From Desulfobaculum sp044987625 (GTDB lineage Bacteria; Desulfobacterota; Desulfovibrionia; Desulfovibrionales; Desulfovibrionaceae): DNA of 64,000 nucleotides. The notes beneath the pieces were generated by a model. The model saw nothing but the letters and a program-made list of their open reading frames with translations, was not told the origin of the DNA and ran no database searches. Positions 44,183 through 53,252 of the stretch are shown here, piece after piece; the stretch's first letter is position 1; every line of letters starts with the position of its first letter. Position numbers and translations under genes: made by a program. Location of the stretch: assembly GCF_044987625.1 (NCBI RefSeq), contig NZ_JBJDSB010000004.1:62001-126000 (forward strand), read 5' to 3'.

Positions 44183-44995
44183 ATGCGGATCAAACATCTC
44201 CTGCTGACGGCGGCGCTGGTGCTGACCATGGTGTCCAGCTCCTTTGCGGCCAGCCTGAGCGTCAAAGGCTCCACGACTGTGCTCCCCATTATGCAACGCG
44301 CTGTTGAGGCCTACCAGAAAGCCAATCCCGGTATGTCCATCTCGGTCTCCGGCGGCGGCTCCGGCAACGGCATCAAAGCCATCATCGACGGCACCACCGA
44401 TGTGGCCATGGCGTCCCGCTTCATGAAGGGCAAGGAAGTGAAGCTGGCCATGGAAAAGGGCGTTTACCCCGTTCCCTTCGCCGTTGGCATCGACGCGCTG
44501 GTTCCCGTTGTGCATCCCTCCAACCCCGTGAGCAACCTCACCCGCGCCCAGCTCAAGGCCATCTATAAGGGCGAGGTGAAAAACTGGAAGGACGTCGGCG
44601 GCCCGGACCGCAAGATTGTTGTCATCTCCCGCGATACCTCCTCCGGGACCTACGAGACCTGGGAAGGCAAAATCATGAATAAGGAGCGCGTGTACGCCGG
44701 CGCTCTGCTGCAGGCCTCCAACGGGGCCGTGGTGCAGGCCGTGTCCAAGAACAAGTACGCCATCGGCTACATCGGCTACGGCTACCTGGACAGCTCCACC
44801 AAGGCCGTGACCGTGGACGGCGTTGAAGGCAACCCCGAAACCGCCTCCAGCGGCGAGTACCCCATCTCCCGTTACCTCTACATCTTCACCAAGGGCTGGC
44901 CCAAGGGTGAGACCGCCAAGTTCGTGATGTACCTTGTGAACCCCCGTCAGGGTCAGAAGCACGTCAAGGACGCGGGCTACGTTCCTCTGTACTAA
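44183..44995 (+). CDS. pstS: Phosphate ABC transporter substrate-binding protein PstS
   Basis: 270 residues with a Sec signal ending SSFAA. The phosphate-binding signatures are VKGSTTVLPIMQRAVEAYQ, the glycine-rich SGGGSGNGIKAIIDGTTDVA, and the SRDTSSGTYETWE loop. GGAGG lies six bases before the ATG. First gene of pstSCA-phoBR-pstB-phoU and behind a PhoB box array, so it should be induced by phosphate starvation. A strong hairpin follows the gene (45039-45072). Confidence 0.95.
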   Translation: MRIKHLLLTAALVLTMVSSSFAASLSVKGSTTVLPIMQRAVEAYQKANPGMSISVSGGGSGNGIKAIIDGTTDVAMASRFMKGKEVKLAMEKGVYPVPFAVGIDALVPVVHPSNPVSNLTRAQLKAIYKGEVKNWKDVGGPDRKIVVISRDTSSGTYETWEGKIMNKERVYAGALLQASNGAVVQAVSKNKYAIGYIGYGYLDSSTKAVTVDGVEGNPETASSGEYPISRYLYIFTKGWPKGETAKFVMYLVNPRQGQKHVKDAGYVPLY

Positions 44996-45038
44996 ATAAC
45001 AGCCGAGCGCAGGCCGCACCCGGACCTGCGCACAGGGC

Positions 45039-45072
45039 GCCCCCTTCACGCTCGCCGGAGCGTGGAGGGGGC
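45039..45072 (+). promoter_or_regulatory. Intra-operon hairpin between pstS and pstC
   Basis: 15-bp stem with one G-U pair: GCCCCCTTCACGCTC, loop GCCG, GAGCGTGGAGGGGGC. No T-run follows, so it probably protects or attenuates, giving more PstS than PstCA. Confidence 0.75.
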
Positions 45073-45123
45073 CAGCTTGCGAACATGGCCGGACAGACCG
45101 GCCATACTTGAGAGAGGATTCCA

Positions 45124-46017
45124 ATGGCACTGAGTCGACAAATCAAAGAGCGGGCTATCCGTGCCGGGTTCTTTACCACGGCGTTTACATCCATCTTTGT
45201 GCTCGCGCTGATTCTGTTCTTCCTGTTCAAGGAGGGACTGCCCATATTCGATGTGTACCCCATCAAAAAATTTCTTTTTGGTACGGAGTGGTACCCCACG
45301 GCAGATCCGCCGGACTTCGGCATTTTCCCGCTGCTGGTTGGGTCCATTTTGGTCACGGTGGCGTCATCTGCCATCGCCATTCCCCTTGGGGTGATGACGG
45401 CCATTTATCTGGCCGAGATTGCCTCGCACCGGGTGCGCAGCATCGTCAAACCCATGGTGGAACTGCTGGCCGCGTTGCCGTCTGTTGTCATCGGCTTCTT
45501 CGGCATGGTGGTGTTCGCGCCGTTTTTGCAGAACTGGCTGGACGTGGCCACGGGGCTGAACCTCTTTAACGCGGCGGTGATGCTGGCGTTTATGAGTGTG
45601 CCCACCATTTGCTCCATCTCCGAGGACGCCATCTACGGCGTGCCCAATGAGCTGAAAGAAGCCTCCTTGGCCCTGGGGGCCACCCACTGGGAGACCATCT
45701 TTAAGGTTGTGCTTCCTGCCAGCCTGTCCGGCATCTCCACAGGCGTCATCCTTGGCATGTCGCGCGCCATTGGCGAGACCATGGTCGTGCTGATGGTGGC
45801 GGGCGGCGCGGGGCTTATTCCGGAATCCATTTTCGACCCGGTGCGGCCCATGCCTGCGTCCATCGCGGCGGAAATGGCCGAGGCCCCGTTCCAGGGCGAC
45901 CACTACTACGCGCTGTTTGCCACGGGCATCGTGCTCTTTCTCTTTACCCTGCTGTTCAACGTGCTGGCCGACTACATCGCGGAGAAGCACAAGCAGGTAG
46001 GCGCCGCCACGCTGTAG
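45124..46017 (+). CDS. pstC: Phosphate ABC transporter permease PstC
   Basis: 297 residues with six predicted membrane segments. Family signs: VYPIKKFLFGTEWYPT after the first segment, SIAIPLGVMTAIYLAEIA-like sequence around residue 85, and the EAA loop NELKEASLALGATHWETIFK. The ISRAIGETMVVLMVAGG-type segment after it is typical of PstC. GAGAGGA precedes the ATG. It pairs with PstA, which starts 21 bases after its stop. Confidence 0.94.
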   Translation: MALSRQIKERAIRAGFFTTAFTSIFVLALILFFLFKEGLPIFDVYPIKKFLFGTEWYPTADPPDFGIFPLLVGSILVTVASSAIAIPLGVMTAIYLAEIASHRVRSIVKPMVELLAALPSVVIGFFGMVVFAPFLQNWLDVATGLNLFNAAVMLAFMSVPTICSISEDAIYGVPNELKEASLALGATHWETIFKVVLPASLSGISTGVILGMSRAIGETMVVLMVAGGAGLIPESIFDPVRPMPASIAAEMAEAPFQGDHYYALFATGIVLFLFTLLFNVLADYIAEKHKQVGAATL

Positions 46018-46038
46018 GCCGCACGAAGGAATCGATTC

Positions 46039-46971
46039 ATGACAACGGAAACAACAATGAATGGACGGGAGTCTGCCGTGGGTACCGCCGAATCCACTTC
46101 CCCGGATATGACCATGAATGGCAAGGGCGTCCGCAGCGCTGTGGAAAAGATCATGTTTGGTCTGTTCCGCGGGGCCTCGGGCATTAACGGGCTGGCGCTC
46201 ATCATCATCTGCGCCTTTTTGCTCTACAACGGTCTGCCCGCCATCTCGTGGGAGTTTTTGACCGAAGCGCCGCGCAATTCCATGACCGAGGGCGGTATCT
46301 TCCCCTGCATTGTGGGGACGTTTATCCTCTCCTTTGGCGCGATGTTGGTGGCGTTTCCCCTTGGTGTGGCCTCGGCCGTGTACCTGAACGAGTACGCCAC
46401 CTCGCGCAAGATGGTGCGCGTTATCCGCCTTGGCATCAATAACCTCGCCGGGGTGCCGTCGGTGGTCTTCGGCCTGTTTGGGCTGGCCTTCTTTGTGACG
46501 TTCATGAAGATGGGCGTCAGCATCCTTGCGGGTGTGTTGACCCTTGGCGCTTTGGTGCTGCCTGTCATCATCGGCACGGCGGAGGAAGCCCTGCGGACGG
46601 TGCCGGACACCTACCGCGAGGCGTCCCTTGGCCTTGGCGCGACCAAGTGGCAGACCGTGCGCAGCGTGGTGCTGCCTGCGGCGCTGCCGGGCATGCTGAC
46701 GGGCGCCATCCTTGGCCTGTCGCGCGCGGCGGGCGAAACCGCGGCCGTTATGTTCACGGCCTCGGTGTTCTATACCCCCAAGATGCCGAACTCTATCTTC
46801 AGCGACGTTATGGCCCTGCCGTACCATGTGTACGTGCTGGCAACGGCGGGTACGGAAATAGAGAAAACCCGTCCTTTGCAGTACGGCACGGCGCTGGTGC
46901 TCATCGGCCTTGTGCTGGGCATGAATATTTTCGCCATCTGGCTGCGCGCCCGTTTGCAGAACAAGCGCTAA
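46039..46971 (+). CDS. pstA: Phosphate ABC transporter permease PstA
   Basis: 310 residues, six membrane segments after a polar N-terminal extension of ~45 residues. EAA loop DTYREASLGLGATKWQTVRS; LSRAAGETAAVMFTASVFYT follows. The N-terminal extension is not needed for transport in relatives; a later start is possible but none has a better ribosome-binding site than AAGGA before 46039. Followed by phoB after ~150 bases that include a second PhoB box, so phoBR may also be transcribed separately. Confidence 0.93.
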   Translation: MTTETTMNGRESAVGTAESTSPDMTMNGKGVRSAVEKIMFGLFRGASGINGLALIIICAFLLYNGLPAISWEFLTEAPRNSMTEGGIFPCIVGTFILSFGAMLVAFPLGVASAVYLNEYATSRKMVRVIRLGINNLAGVPSVVFGLFGLAFFVTFMKMGVSILAGVLTLGALVLPVIIGTAEEALRTVPDTYREASLGLGATKWQTVRSVVLPAALPGMLTGAILGLSRAAGETAAVMFTASVFYTPKMPNSIFSDVMALPYHVYVLATAGTEIEKTRPLQYGTALVLIGLVLGMNIFAIWLRARLQNKR

Positions 46972-47023
46972 CCGGTCATCAGGAAGTGAGCAGTGGCGGG
47001 ACTTTGCGCGGGTGTGCAAAATG

Positions 47024-47049
47024 TGTAACGTAATTGTAACACTGTAACA
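47024..47049 (+). promoter_or_regulatory. PhoB box upstream of phoB
   Basis: TGTAACG (47024-47030), four bases, TGTAACA (47035-47041), then TGTAACA (47043-47049). The first two units have the 11-base period of a Pho box. CGTCACA recurs about eight bases further. This suggests positive autoregulation of phoBR inside the operon. Confidence 0.7.
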
Positions 47050-47118
47050 ATACGCACGTCACAGTGGTGGTGTTGAAACACAAGCGTCACACATGCACGT
47101 ACTCAGTCTGGAGAGCAC

Positions 47119-47802
47119 ATGGCCAACGAAAATATTCTGATTGTGGAAGACGACGAAGACATCCTGCAATTGTTGTCGTTCAACTTCGAGTCCGCAGGGT
47201 TTGTGGTGAACACCGCGCGCGATGGCAAGGACGGCCTCATGAAGGCGCGGGAAAAGCACCCCGACATCGTCCTGCTGGACCTGATGCTGCCGGGGATGGA
47301 CGGCTTTGAGGTGTGCCGCGAACTCAAGCGAGAGGAAACCACCTCCGCCATTCCGGTCATCATGCTCACAGCGCGCGGGCAGGAAGTGGACCGCATTGTG
47401 GGGCTGGAGCTGGGCGCGGACGACTATGTGGTCAAGCCCTTCAGCTTCCGCGAACTGATGCTGCGCGTGCGCGCCGTACTGCGGCGCGTTGGCGGCATTG
47501 CGCCGGAGCGCACCGTGCTGGAGCGCGGCGAGCTGCTGGTGGACCTGGAGGCGCACAAGGTGAGCGTCGGCGGCGACGAGGTGGCCCTGACGGCCACGGA
47601 ATTCAAGTTGCTGTCCGAGCTTATCTCCTCAAGCCCGCGCGTGCAGACGCGTGACCAGTTGCTGTCCACCGTCTGGGGCTATGAGTTTGAGGGCTACGCC
47701 CGCACTGTGGATACCCACGTGCGCCGCCTGCGGCAGAAACTTGGGGACTGCTCCCGCTATGTGGAAACCGTGCGCGGCGTTGGCTACAGGTTTAAGGAGT
47801 AG
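47119..47802 (+). CDS. phoB: Phosphate regulon response regulator PhoB
   Basis: 227 residues: receiver domain (about 1-120; acidic pair in ILIVEDDED, acceptor aspartate in IVLLDLMLPGMDGF, lysine in DDYVVKPFSFREL) and an OmpR-type winged-helix DNA-binding domain (about 130-227) with ELISSSPRVQTRDQLLSTVW and ARTVDTHVRRLRQKLGD. Its gene lies next to phoR and within the pst operon, and Pho boxes are found at three promoters of this window, so PhoB rather than a paralogue is likely. Confidence 0.94.
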   Translation: MANENILIVEDDEDILQLLSFNFESAGFVVNTARDGKDGLMKAREKHPDIVLLDLMLPGMDGFEVCRELKREETTSAIPVIMLTARGQEVDRIVGLELGADDYVVKPFSFRELMLRVRAVLRRVGGIAPERTVLERGELLVDLEAHKVSVGGDEVALTATEFKLLSELISSSPRVQTRDQLLSTVWGYEFEGYARTVDTHVRRLRQKLGDCSRYVETVRGVGYRFKE

Positions 47803-47805
47803 GGC

Positions 47806-49638
47806 GTGGCGGGCATGTCATTTCGTACACGGCTCCAGCTTGCGTTTATCCTCGTCATTGCTGCGGCCCTGCTGATTCCGGCGCTGTACTCCCGCTACGT
47901 TTTTCGCGGGGATGTGCTGGAGGACGCCAAAACCGGCGCGGTGCGCGAGCTGCGCCTTGCCGAACAGCTTCTCATTATCCATGGGAATTTTCCCAGCGAG
48001 GAGAGCTTGCACCACTGGCTGGAAGACCTTGGTGTGCGGCTGGACTCCCGCATCACCTACCTGACCCGCGACGGCAGGGTGGTGGCGGATTCCCACGTTG
48101 GCTACTCCGTGGTGCCCACGCTGGACAACCACGCCTTCCGCCCGGAAATCGTGCAGAGCGAGTCCCAGCGCTATGGCCTCAGTGTGCGCTACAGCGGCAC
48201 GCTGGAGCGCAAGCTTGTCTATGCGGCCAAGCGGGTGTCGGGCATTGAGGGACTGCCGGACGGCATCTTGCGCCTCGCCGTGCCCTTTGCCGATGTGCGC
48301 GAACGCCTTGATAAAATTTACGACAACGTTGTCTACACCTTTGCCGCCGCCATCTTTTTGGCCTTTGTGCTCAGCTGGGTCATGTCGCGGTCCATGGGCC
48401 GCTCCATCAAGGAGATGATTGACGTGGCGCAGGCCATTGGCAACGGCGAGTACGAAAAGCGTCTGCGCTTCTATCCGGGCCGGGAGTTTGAGCCGCTGGC
48501 GGATACCATCAACCAGATGGCCAGCTCCATTGAACAGCACGTCTCGGTCATCACCGAGAAGAAGCGCGAGTCCGACGCCATATTGAACGGCATGCGCGAG
48601 GGCGTGCTTGTGCTGGACGCCGACGGGCGCATCTCCAAGTACAACCCGGCATTGGCAGGCATCTTTCCGTCATCGCAGGAGATTATAGGCCTGCGTCCGC
48701 TGGAGATTGTGCTGTCGCCCGAGCTGCAGCAGGCCTGCGACAAGGTCCTCGCCCCAGACGGCGACAACCGCGCCAAGCTGCAGATCGAGCCGGTGAAGGA
48801 CCGCGTGTACGAGGTCGCCATTGAACGGCTGGACAACAACAGCGTGGGCCTCGGCGCCATTGTCGTGTTCCACGACATCAGCGAGCTGAAGCGGCTTGAG
48901 CGCGTGCGCCGCGATTTTGTGGCCAACGTCTCCCACGAACTGCGCACCCCGCTGACCACCATCAAGGGCTACTCCGAAACCCTGCTGGATAACCACATGG
49001 CACGGGGCGAGCGCGCGGAGGCTTTCCTGGAAATTATTCTCAAGAATGCCGACCATATGGCCAAAATGGTGCATGACCTGATGAGCCTCTCCCGTCTTGA
49101 GGGCCGCCAGGAGCGCTTCCACATGCAGCGCATCAACGCGCGGGGAGCCATGATGGAGGCCATACGCACCTGTCAGCCCCTTGCTGACGCGGCCGATGTG
49201 GCCGTGCACCACGACTTGCCGGAATCCGGCGTGCCCGTGCATGCGGACTTTGACCGCGTGGTGCAGGTGTTCCGCAACCTGCTGGAGAACGCCATCCGCT
49301 ACAGCCCCGCAGGGACGCAGGTGACCATCTCGTCCCGCGAGGACGGCGATAACGTGGTGTTCAGCGTGGGGGACCACGGTCCCGGCATCCCGCAGGAAGA
49401 CCGCGAGCGCATCTTTGAACGATTCTATCGAGTGGAAAAACACCGCACCAAGAACGGCAGCGGCTCCACAGGGTTGGGGCTGGCCATCTGCAAGCATATC
49501 GTCGAGGCCCACAAGGGGCGCATCTGGGTCGAGGCCCACGACGACGGCAGCTCCGGTGTGGTCTTTCATTTTACACTTTCCGCCGCCCGCTCGGACGAAG
49601 CCGGCACGGAACCGACCACGAACGAACAGGAAGCATAA
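47806..49638 (+). CDS. phoR: Phosphate regulon sensor histidine kinase PhoR
   Basis: 610 residues. N-terminal membrane segment (about 12-32), a periplasmic-type sensor of ~140 residues, a second membrane segment (about 175-197), HAMP, a PAS domain (about 255-350), HisKA with FVANVSHELRTPLTTIKGYS and a C-terminal ATPase with NLLENAIRYSP, GDHGPGIP and GSTGLGLAI. The start is GTG at 47806, three bases after the phoB stop, with AAGGAG overlapping that stop; an ATG three codons later is possible. The full periplasmic domain makes it longer than E. coli PhoR and like Bacillus/deltaproteobacterial types. Confidence 0.93.
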   Translation: MAGMSFRTRLQLAFILVIAAALLIPALYSRYVFRGDVLEDAKTGAVRELRLAEQLLIIHGNFPSEESLHHWLEDLGVRLDSRITYLTRDGRVVADSHVGYSVVPTLDNHAFRPEIVQSESQRYGLSVRYSGTLERKLVYAAKRVSGIEGLPDGILRLAVPFADVRERLDKIYDNVVYTFAAAIFLAFVLSWVMSRSMGRSIKEMIDVAQAIGNGEYEKRLRFYPGREFEPLADTINQMASSIEQHVSVITEKKRESDAILNGMREGVLVLDADGRISKYNPALAGIFPSSQEIIGLRPLEIVLSPELQQACDKVLAPDGDNRAKLQIEPVKDRVYEVAIERLDNNSVGLGAIVVFHDISELKRLERVRRDFVANVSHELRTPLTTIKGYSETLLDNHMARGERAEAFLEIILKNADHMAKMVHDLMSLSRLEGRQERFHMQRINARGAMMEAIRTCQPLADAADVAVHHDLPESGVPVHADFDRVVQVFRNLLENAIRYSPAGTQVTISSREDGDNVVFSVGDHGPGIPQEDRERIFERFYRVEKHRTKNGSGSTGLGLAICKHIVEAHKGRIWVEAHDDGSSGVVFHFTLSAARSDEAGTEPTTNEQEA

Positions 49639-49641
49639 CGC

Positions 49642-50403
49642 ATGCAAAAGCCACAGAAAATGGCCGCCAAAGGGCTGGACTTCTATTACGGCGACTTTAA
49701 GGCGCTCAAAAACATCAGCCTCGGATTCGGGGAGAATGAGGTCACGGCGCTCATCGGTCCCTCGGGTTGCGGCAAAAGTACCTTTCTGCGCTGTTTGAAC
49801 CGGATGAACGACCTCATCCTCGGCACCCGCGTGGATGGCGAGGTGACGCTGGACAGCGCCGACATCTACAGCCAAAAGCTGGATGTGGTGGACCTGCGGC
49901 GGCGAGTGGGCATGGTGTTCCAAAAGCCCAACCCCTTCCCCAAGTCCATCTTTGAAAACGTCGCCTATGGCCTGCGCGTCAACGGCTGGCGCGACCGCAC
50001 CCGCATTGCCGAGCGTGTGGAACTCAGCCTCAAGCAGGCCGCCCTCTACGACGAGGTGAAGGACCGCCTTGACGAATCCGCTCTCGGCCTCTCCGGCGGC
50101 CAGCAGCAGCGCCTGTGCATTGCCCGCGCCCTCGCCGTGCAGCCGGAAGTGCTGCTCATGGACGAGCCCGCCAGTGCGCTGGACCCCATCGCCACGCAGA
50201 AGATTGAGGAACTGGTGCACCAGTTGAAAAAGGACCTCACCATCATCATCGTGACCCATAATATGCAGCAGGCGGCCCGCGTGTCGGATGTGACGGCGTT
50301 TTTCTACATGGGGGAACTCATCGAGTCCGACGCCACGGAGACCATCTTCACCAGGCCGCGCCAGAAGCAGACCGAAGACTACATAACCGGCCGATTCGGC
50401 TAG
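49642..50403 (+). CDS. pstB: Phosphate ABC transporter ATP-binding protein PstB
   Basis: 253 residues. Walker A GPSGCGKST, the PstB-typical CLNRMNDLI after it, Q-loop MVFQKPNPFPKSIFENVAYG, signature LSGGQQQRLCIARALA, Walker B VLLMDEPASALDPI and H-loop IVTHNMQQA. It drives the PstCA channel and, with PhoU, tells PhoR about phosphate supply. It starts only three bases after phoR, so phoR and pstB are translationally close; this order (phoBR before pstB) is unusual. Confidence 0.96.
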   Translation: MQKPQKMAAKGLDFYYGDFKALKNISLGFGENEVTALIGPSGCGKSTFLRCLNRMNDLILGTRVDGEVTLDSADIYSQKLDVVDLRRRVGMVFQKPNPFPKSIFENVAYGLRVNGWRDRTRIAERVELSLKQAALYDEVKDRLDESALGLSGGQQQRLCIARALAVQPEVLLMDEPASALDPIATQKIEELVHQLKKDLTIIIVTHNMQQAARVSDVTAFFYMGELIESDATETIFTRPRQKQTEDYITGRFG

Positions 50404-50411
50404 GAGGCCAT

Positions 50412-51080
50412 ATGAACGTAGAACGCCACTTTCACCGGCAACTGGACGAGCTCAAGATGCATGTTCTTGAGATGGCCGCCTATACCGAGCGCGCCGTGGT
50501 CAAAGCCACCGAGGCGCTTCTGGAACGCGACGCCGACGCCGCGGAACGCATCATCGAAGACGACGCAACCATCAACGACATGGAACTGCACATCGACGAG
50601 GTGTCCCTGCACCTTTTGGCCCTTGATGCGCCCATGGCGCGCGACCTGCGCTTCATCACCGGCGTGCGCCGCGCCATTATTGACTTTGAGCGCATGGGCG
50701 ACGAGGCCGTGAACCTTGCCGAAAAGACCATCTTTCTCGCCCGGCTGCCCGAATTGCCGCATCCGCAGCTATTGAACGAGATGGTCAGCGTGGTTCTTGA
50801 TATGCTCAAGGTGACGCTGGAGGCCTTCCGCGAGCAGAATGTGGACAAGGCCGTGGACGTGTGCCGCATGGACTACAAGGCCGACGACCTCAACGTGAAG
50901 ATTCTCAAGCAGACCATGGACGACATGGTCTGCGAGACCACGGGCGTTCGCCGCGCCATCAACACCATCCTTGCCGCACGGCATCTGGAACGTGTGGGGG
51001 ACCTTGCCACCAACGTGGCAGAGACGACAATTTTCATCGCCAAAGGCCTGAATGTGAAGCATCAGTGCCAAAAGACGTGA
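50412..51080 (+). CDS. phoU: Phosphate signalling protein PhoU
   Basis: 222 residues, two three-helix bundles with the repeated metal-binding E/D-rich motifs (AYTERAVVKATEALLERDAD; EDDATINDMELHIDE; RAINTILAARHLERVGDLATNVAE). It couples the Pst transporter to PhoR and limits phosphate uptake. AGGAGG precedes the ATG. Last gene of the operon, followed by a terminator (51115-51150). Confidence 0.95.
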   Translation: MNVERHFHRQLDELKMHVLEMAAYTERAVVKATEALLERDADAAERIIEDDATINDMELHIDEVSLHLLALDAPMARDLRFITGVRRAIIDFERMGDEAVNLAEKTIFLARLPELPHPQLLNEMVSVVLDMLKVTLEAFREQNVDKAVDVCRMDYKADDLNVKILKQTMDDMVCETTGVRRAINTILAARHLERVGDLATNVAETTIFIAKGLNVKHQCQKT

Positions 51081-51114
51081 CGCCGGGTTCCTCTCTCCCC
51101 GGTTTACGTGAGGG

Positions 51115-51150
51115 GCGGGGCTTCGTGGCGGCGAAGCCCCGCCGTTTTTT
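51115..51150 (+). terminator. Terminator of the pst-pho operon
   Basis: GCGGGGCTTCG / CGAAGCCCCGC around a six-base loop, followed by CGTTTTTT. Confidence 0.88.
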
Positions 51151-51165
51151 CCCCGCGCATGGCGC

Positions 51166-51203
51166 AAAAAAAGCGGCCCTCCGGTCAATGACCGGGGGGC
51201 CGC
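51166..51203 (-). terminator. Terminator of the pit-DUF47 operon
   Basis: On the minus strand: GGCGGCCCCCCGGTC, loop ATT, GACCGGAGGGCCGC followed by seven T residues. Faces the pst operon terminator. Confidence 0.85.
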
Positions 51204-51233
51204 CTTGTGCGTGGCGTACAATGAGGCCCGGCG

Positions 51234-51902
51234 TTAGCGGGCAATCATGGAGCGCAGGATGTCGGCACAATTTTCGGTATTGTGCGCCATGCCGTGCAGC
51301 TTTTCCACAAAGTGGATCAGCTGGTAGATGTCCTTAAAGTCCATGTCTTCGTTGTAAATCTCGGACACCAGCTTGTTCTTGGCCTTAAAGATGGCGTGGC
51401 GCTTTTTGCGGATGGCCCAGAACTGGTCCTTGGTGCCGCGCCTGTCCAGGTGCTCGGTGTAGATGAGGCCGAGGGTGGCCTTGAGCGCCGGGCCGAGCAT
51501 GTCGGTCAGGGAATCCACATCGTCGATAAGCTCGATGATTTTGCGCTGGTAGGGCACGGGGATGTCCACGGGGCGCATGGCCAGCCACTGCATGGCTTCC
51601 TGCGCTTCGTCAAGGACGTTGTCCTGCGCCTTGGTGTAGTTGAGGAACAGGGTTTTATCCACGGGCATGAACAGACCGCGCGGCAGGTGGTTGCGGATCC
51701 TGCGCTTAATCAGGTCGGCCTGATTTTCAATGTGGTCGATCTGCTTGGCGAGCTCCATGAACTCGCGGCACGCTCCGCCCGCCACGTAGCATTCCAGAGA
51801 ATCTTTAATGATCTCCGTGCACTCGTGGATCTTCTCGTAGTGGTCCACCAGTCCGTCAAGCGGGCTGCGGGAGGTCAGCAGTCCAAACAGGGGCAAACGC
51901 AT
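51234..51902 (-). CDS. DUF47/PhoU-like phosphate transport accessory protein
   Basis: 222 residues of the TIGR00153/DUF47 family, helical PhoU-like proteins that pair with low-affinity PiT transporters. Opening MRLPLFGLLTSRSPLDGLVD, then AKQIDHIENQADLIKRRIRN, TKAQDNVLDEAQEAMQWLA and a C-terminal HGMAHNTENCADILRSMIAR. AAGGAGGA precedes the ATG. It starts 40 bases downstream of the pit stop, so both share a transcript behind a Pho box. Distinct from PhoU at 50412. Confidence 0.93.
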   Translation of the reverse strand: MRLPLFGLLTSRSPLDGLVDHYEKIHECTEIIKDSLECYVAGGACREFMELAKQIDHIENQADLIKRRIRNHLPRGLFMPVDKTLFLNYTKAQDNVLDEAQEAMQWLAMRPVDIPVPYQRKIIELIDDVDSLTDMLGPALKATLGLIYTEHLDRRGTKDQFWAIRKKRHAIFKAKNKLVSEIYNEDMDFKDIYQLIHFVEKLHGMAHNTENCADILRSMIAR

Positions 51903-51942
51903 CGGGTGTCCTCCTTCCTCTATGAGGTATGGTCGTTACCTA

Positions 51943-53178
51943 TCAGTAAACAGACCACTTTAAAAACTGAAAAATAACGATCGACGTCAGGGCCGCGATG
52001 GGTACGGTCAGCAGCCAGTAGATGACGATCTTGCCCAGTACACTGAAGTCCACGGCCTTAAAGCCGCGGGCAAGCCCCACACCGGTCACGGCGCCAACAG
52101 CGGCGTGGGTGGTGGACACGGGCAGGCCCAGCTTGGACGCCACGAGAACCGTCGTCGCGGCGGAAAAGTCCACGGCAAAGCCGCGGGTATTGGTCAGCGT
52201 GGTGATCTTCTCGCCAACGGTGGACATCACCTTGTGGCCCAGAACGCAGATACCAAGTGCAATGCCCGCGCCGCCAATAGCCAGCATCCACAGCGGCACC
52301 TCGGCCTGCGTCAGGAAGGCATGCTGCTTGGACAGCACATAAATGGCGGCAATGGGACCAATGGCGTTGGCCACGTCGTTCGCGCCCTGCGACAACGCCA
52401 CATAACACGAGGTGAAAATCTGAAGGCGTCGGAAAATGCTCTCCACACCTTCCACGCTTTCGTCAAGCTCCATGGATAGGCGGGTGACCATGCGCACACC
52501 CACCAGCCACGCTGCGACAGCCAGCATAACGATAACGCCGAGGGATTCCCACCACGTCAAGGCCAGCTGTTTGCCCACAGGGGTCTTATACATAAAGGAA
52601 AAGCCCACCAAAACCATGGTCAGGCCCATCCAGCGGGGGCCCCATGCCTTGGCGTGCTTGATGAAATTGCGCCGCATAAAAATCTTGCGGCGAATCTGCG
52701 AGAAGATGAAAAAGGCAATGCCCGCCGCTAAAAACGGCGAAATAAACCACGAGAGGACAACCCCGCCAAGCTTCACCCAGTTCACAACGCTGGGGCCGCC
52801 AGCCACAAGGCCAAAGCCCAAAATGGCGCCCACAATGGAGTGCGTAGATGAAACGGGAAGCGCCGTGAGGGTGGCAATAAGCACCCAGAGCGCAGCAGAC
52901 AGCAGGGCGGCGAACATCCCAATCAAAATCAACTTGGGGTCGCCAATGGTCGAAGCGTTGATGATGCCCTTACTCACCGTGGCCGTCACATGCGACCCAA
53001 GAAAAACAGCGCCGACAAAGTTCAGGCTGCCCGCGATAAACACGGCTTGCTTCACGGTGATGGCGCGCGCACCCACAGCAGATGCCATGGAGTTGGCGAC
53101 ATCGTTGGCACCAAGGTTAAAGGCCATCAAAAATCCTGCCCCAAGGGACAGGAGGAGAAAAAGATCATAAATATCCAT
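51943..53178 (-). CDS. pit: PiT family inorganic phosphate transporter
   Basis: 411 residues with about ten membrane segments. The two PiT signatures are present: GANDVANSMASAVGARAIT near the N-terminus and GANDVANAIGPIAAIY in the second half, plus PVSSTHSIVGAILGFG and PVSTTHAAVGAVTGVG. It imports metal-phosphate with protons or phosphate with Na+. The start ATG at 53178 has AAGGA seven bases upstream; the ATG one codon earlier is too close. A PhoB box (53253-53270) lies 75 bases upstream, so this low-affinity system is also under phosphate control. Confidence 0.94.
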   Translation of the reverse strand: MDIYDLFLLLSLGAGFLMAFNLGANDVANSMASAVGARAITVKQAVFIAGSLNFVGAVFLGSHVTATVSKGIINASTIGDPKLILIGMFAALLSAALWVLIATLTALPVSSTHSIVGAILGFGLVAGGPSVVNWVKLGGVVLSWFISPFLAAGIAFFIFSQIRRKIFMRRNFIKHAKAWGPRWMGLTMVLVGFSFMYKTPVGKQLALTWWESLGVIVMLAVAAWLVGVRMVTRLSMELDESVEGVESIFRRLQIFTSCYVALSQGANDVANAIGPIAAIYVLSKQHAFLTQAEVPLWMLAIGGAGIALGICVLGHKVMSTVGEKITTLTNTRGFAVDFSAATTVLVASKLGLPVSTTHAAVGAVTGVGLARGFKAVDFSVLGKIVIYWLLTVPIAALTSIVIFQFLKWSVY

Positions 53179-53252
53179 CATTTGTTCCTTGCTGGCAGGG
53201 TGACGGTTTCGGCGTTCCCTGTTCGCGACGCCGAGCAACTGTCGGCGTGTAT

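Noticed and set aside
45039..45072. pstS-pstC hairpin as an operon terminator
   Set aside because: No T-run follows and pstC continues 52 bases later with clear operon logic; more likely an mRNA-stabilising or attenuating hairpin.
51234..51902. Calling the DUF47 gene a second phoU
   Set aside because: It belongs to the distinct TIGR00153/DUF47 family that pairs with PiT transporters, and phoU itself is present at 50412.
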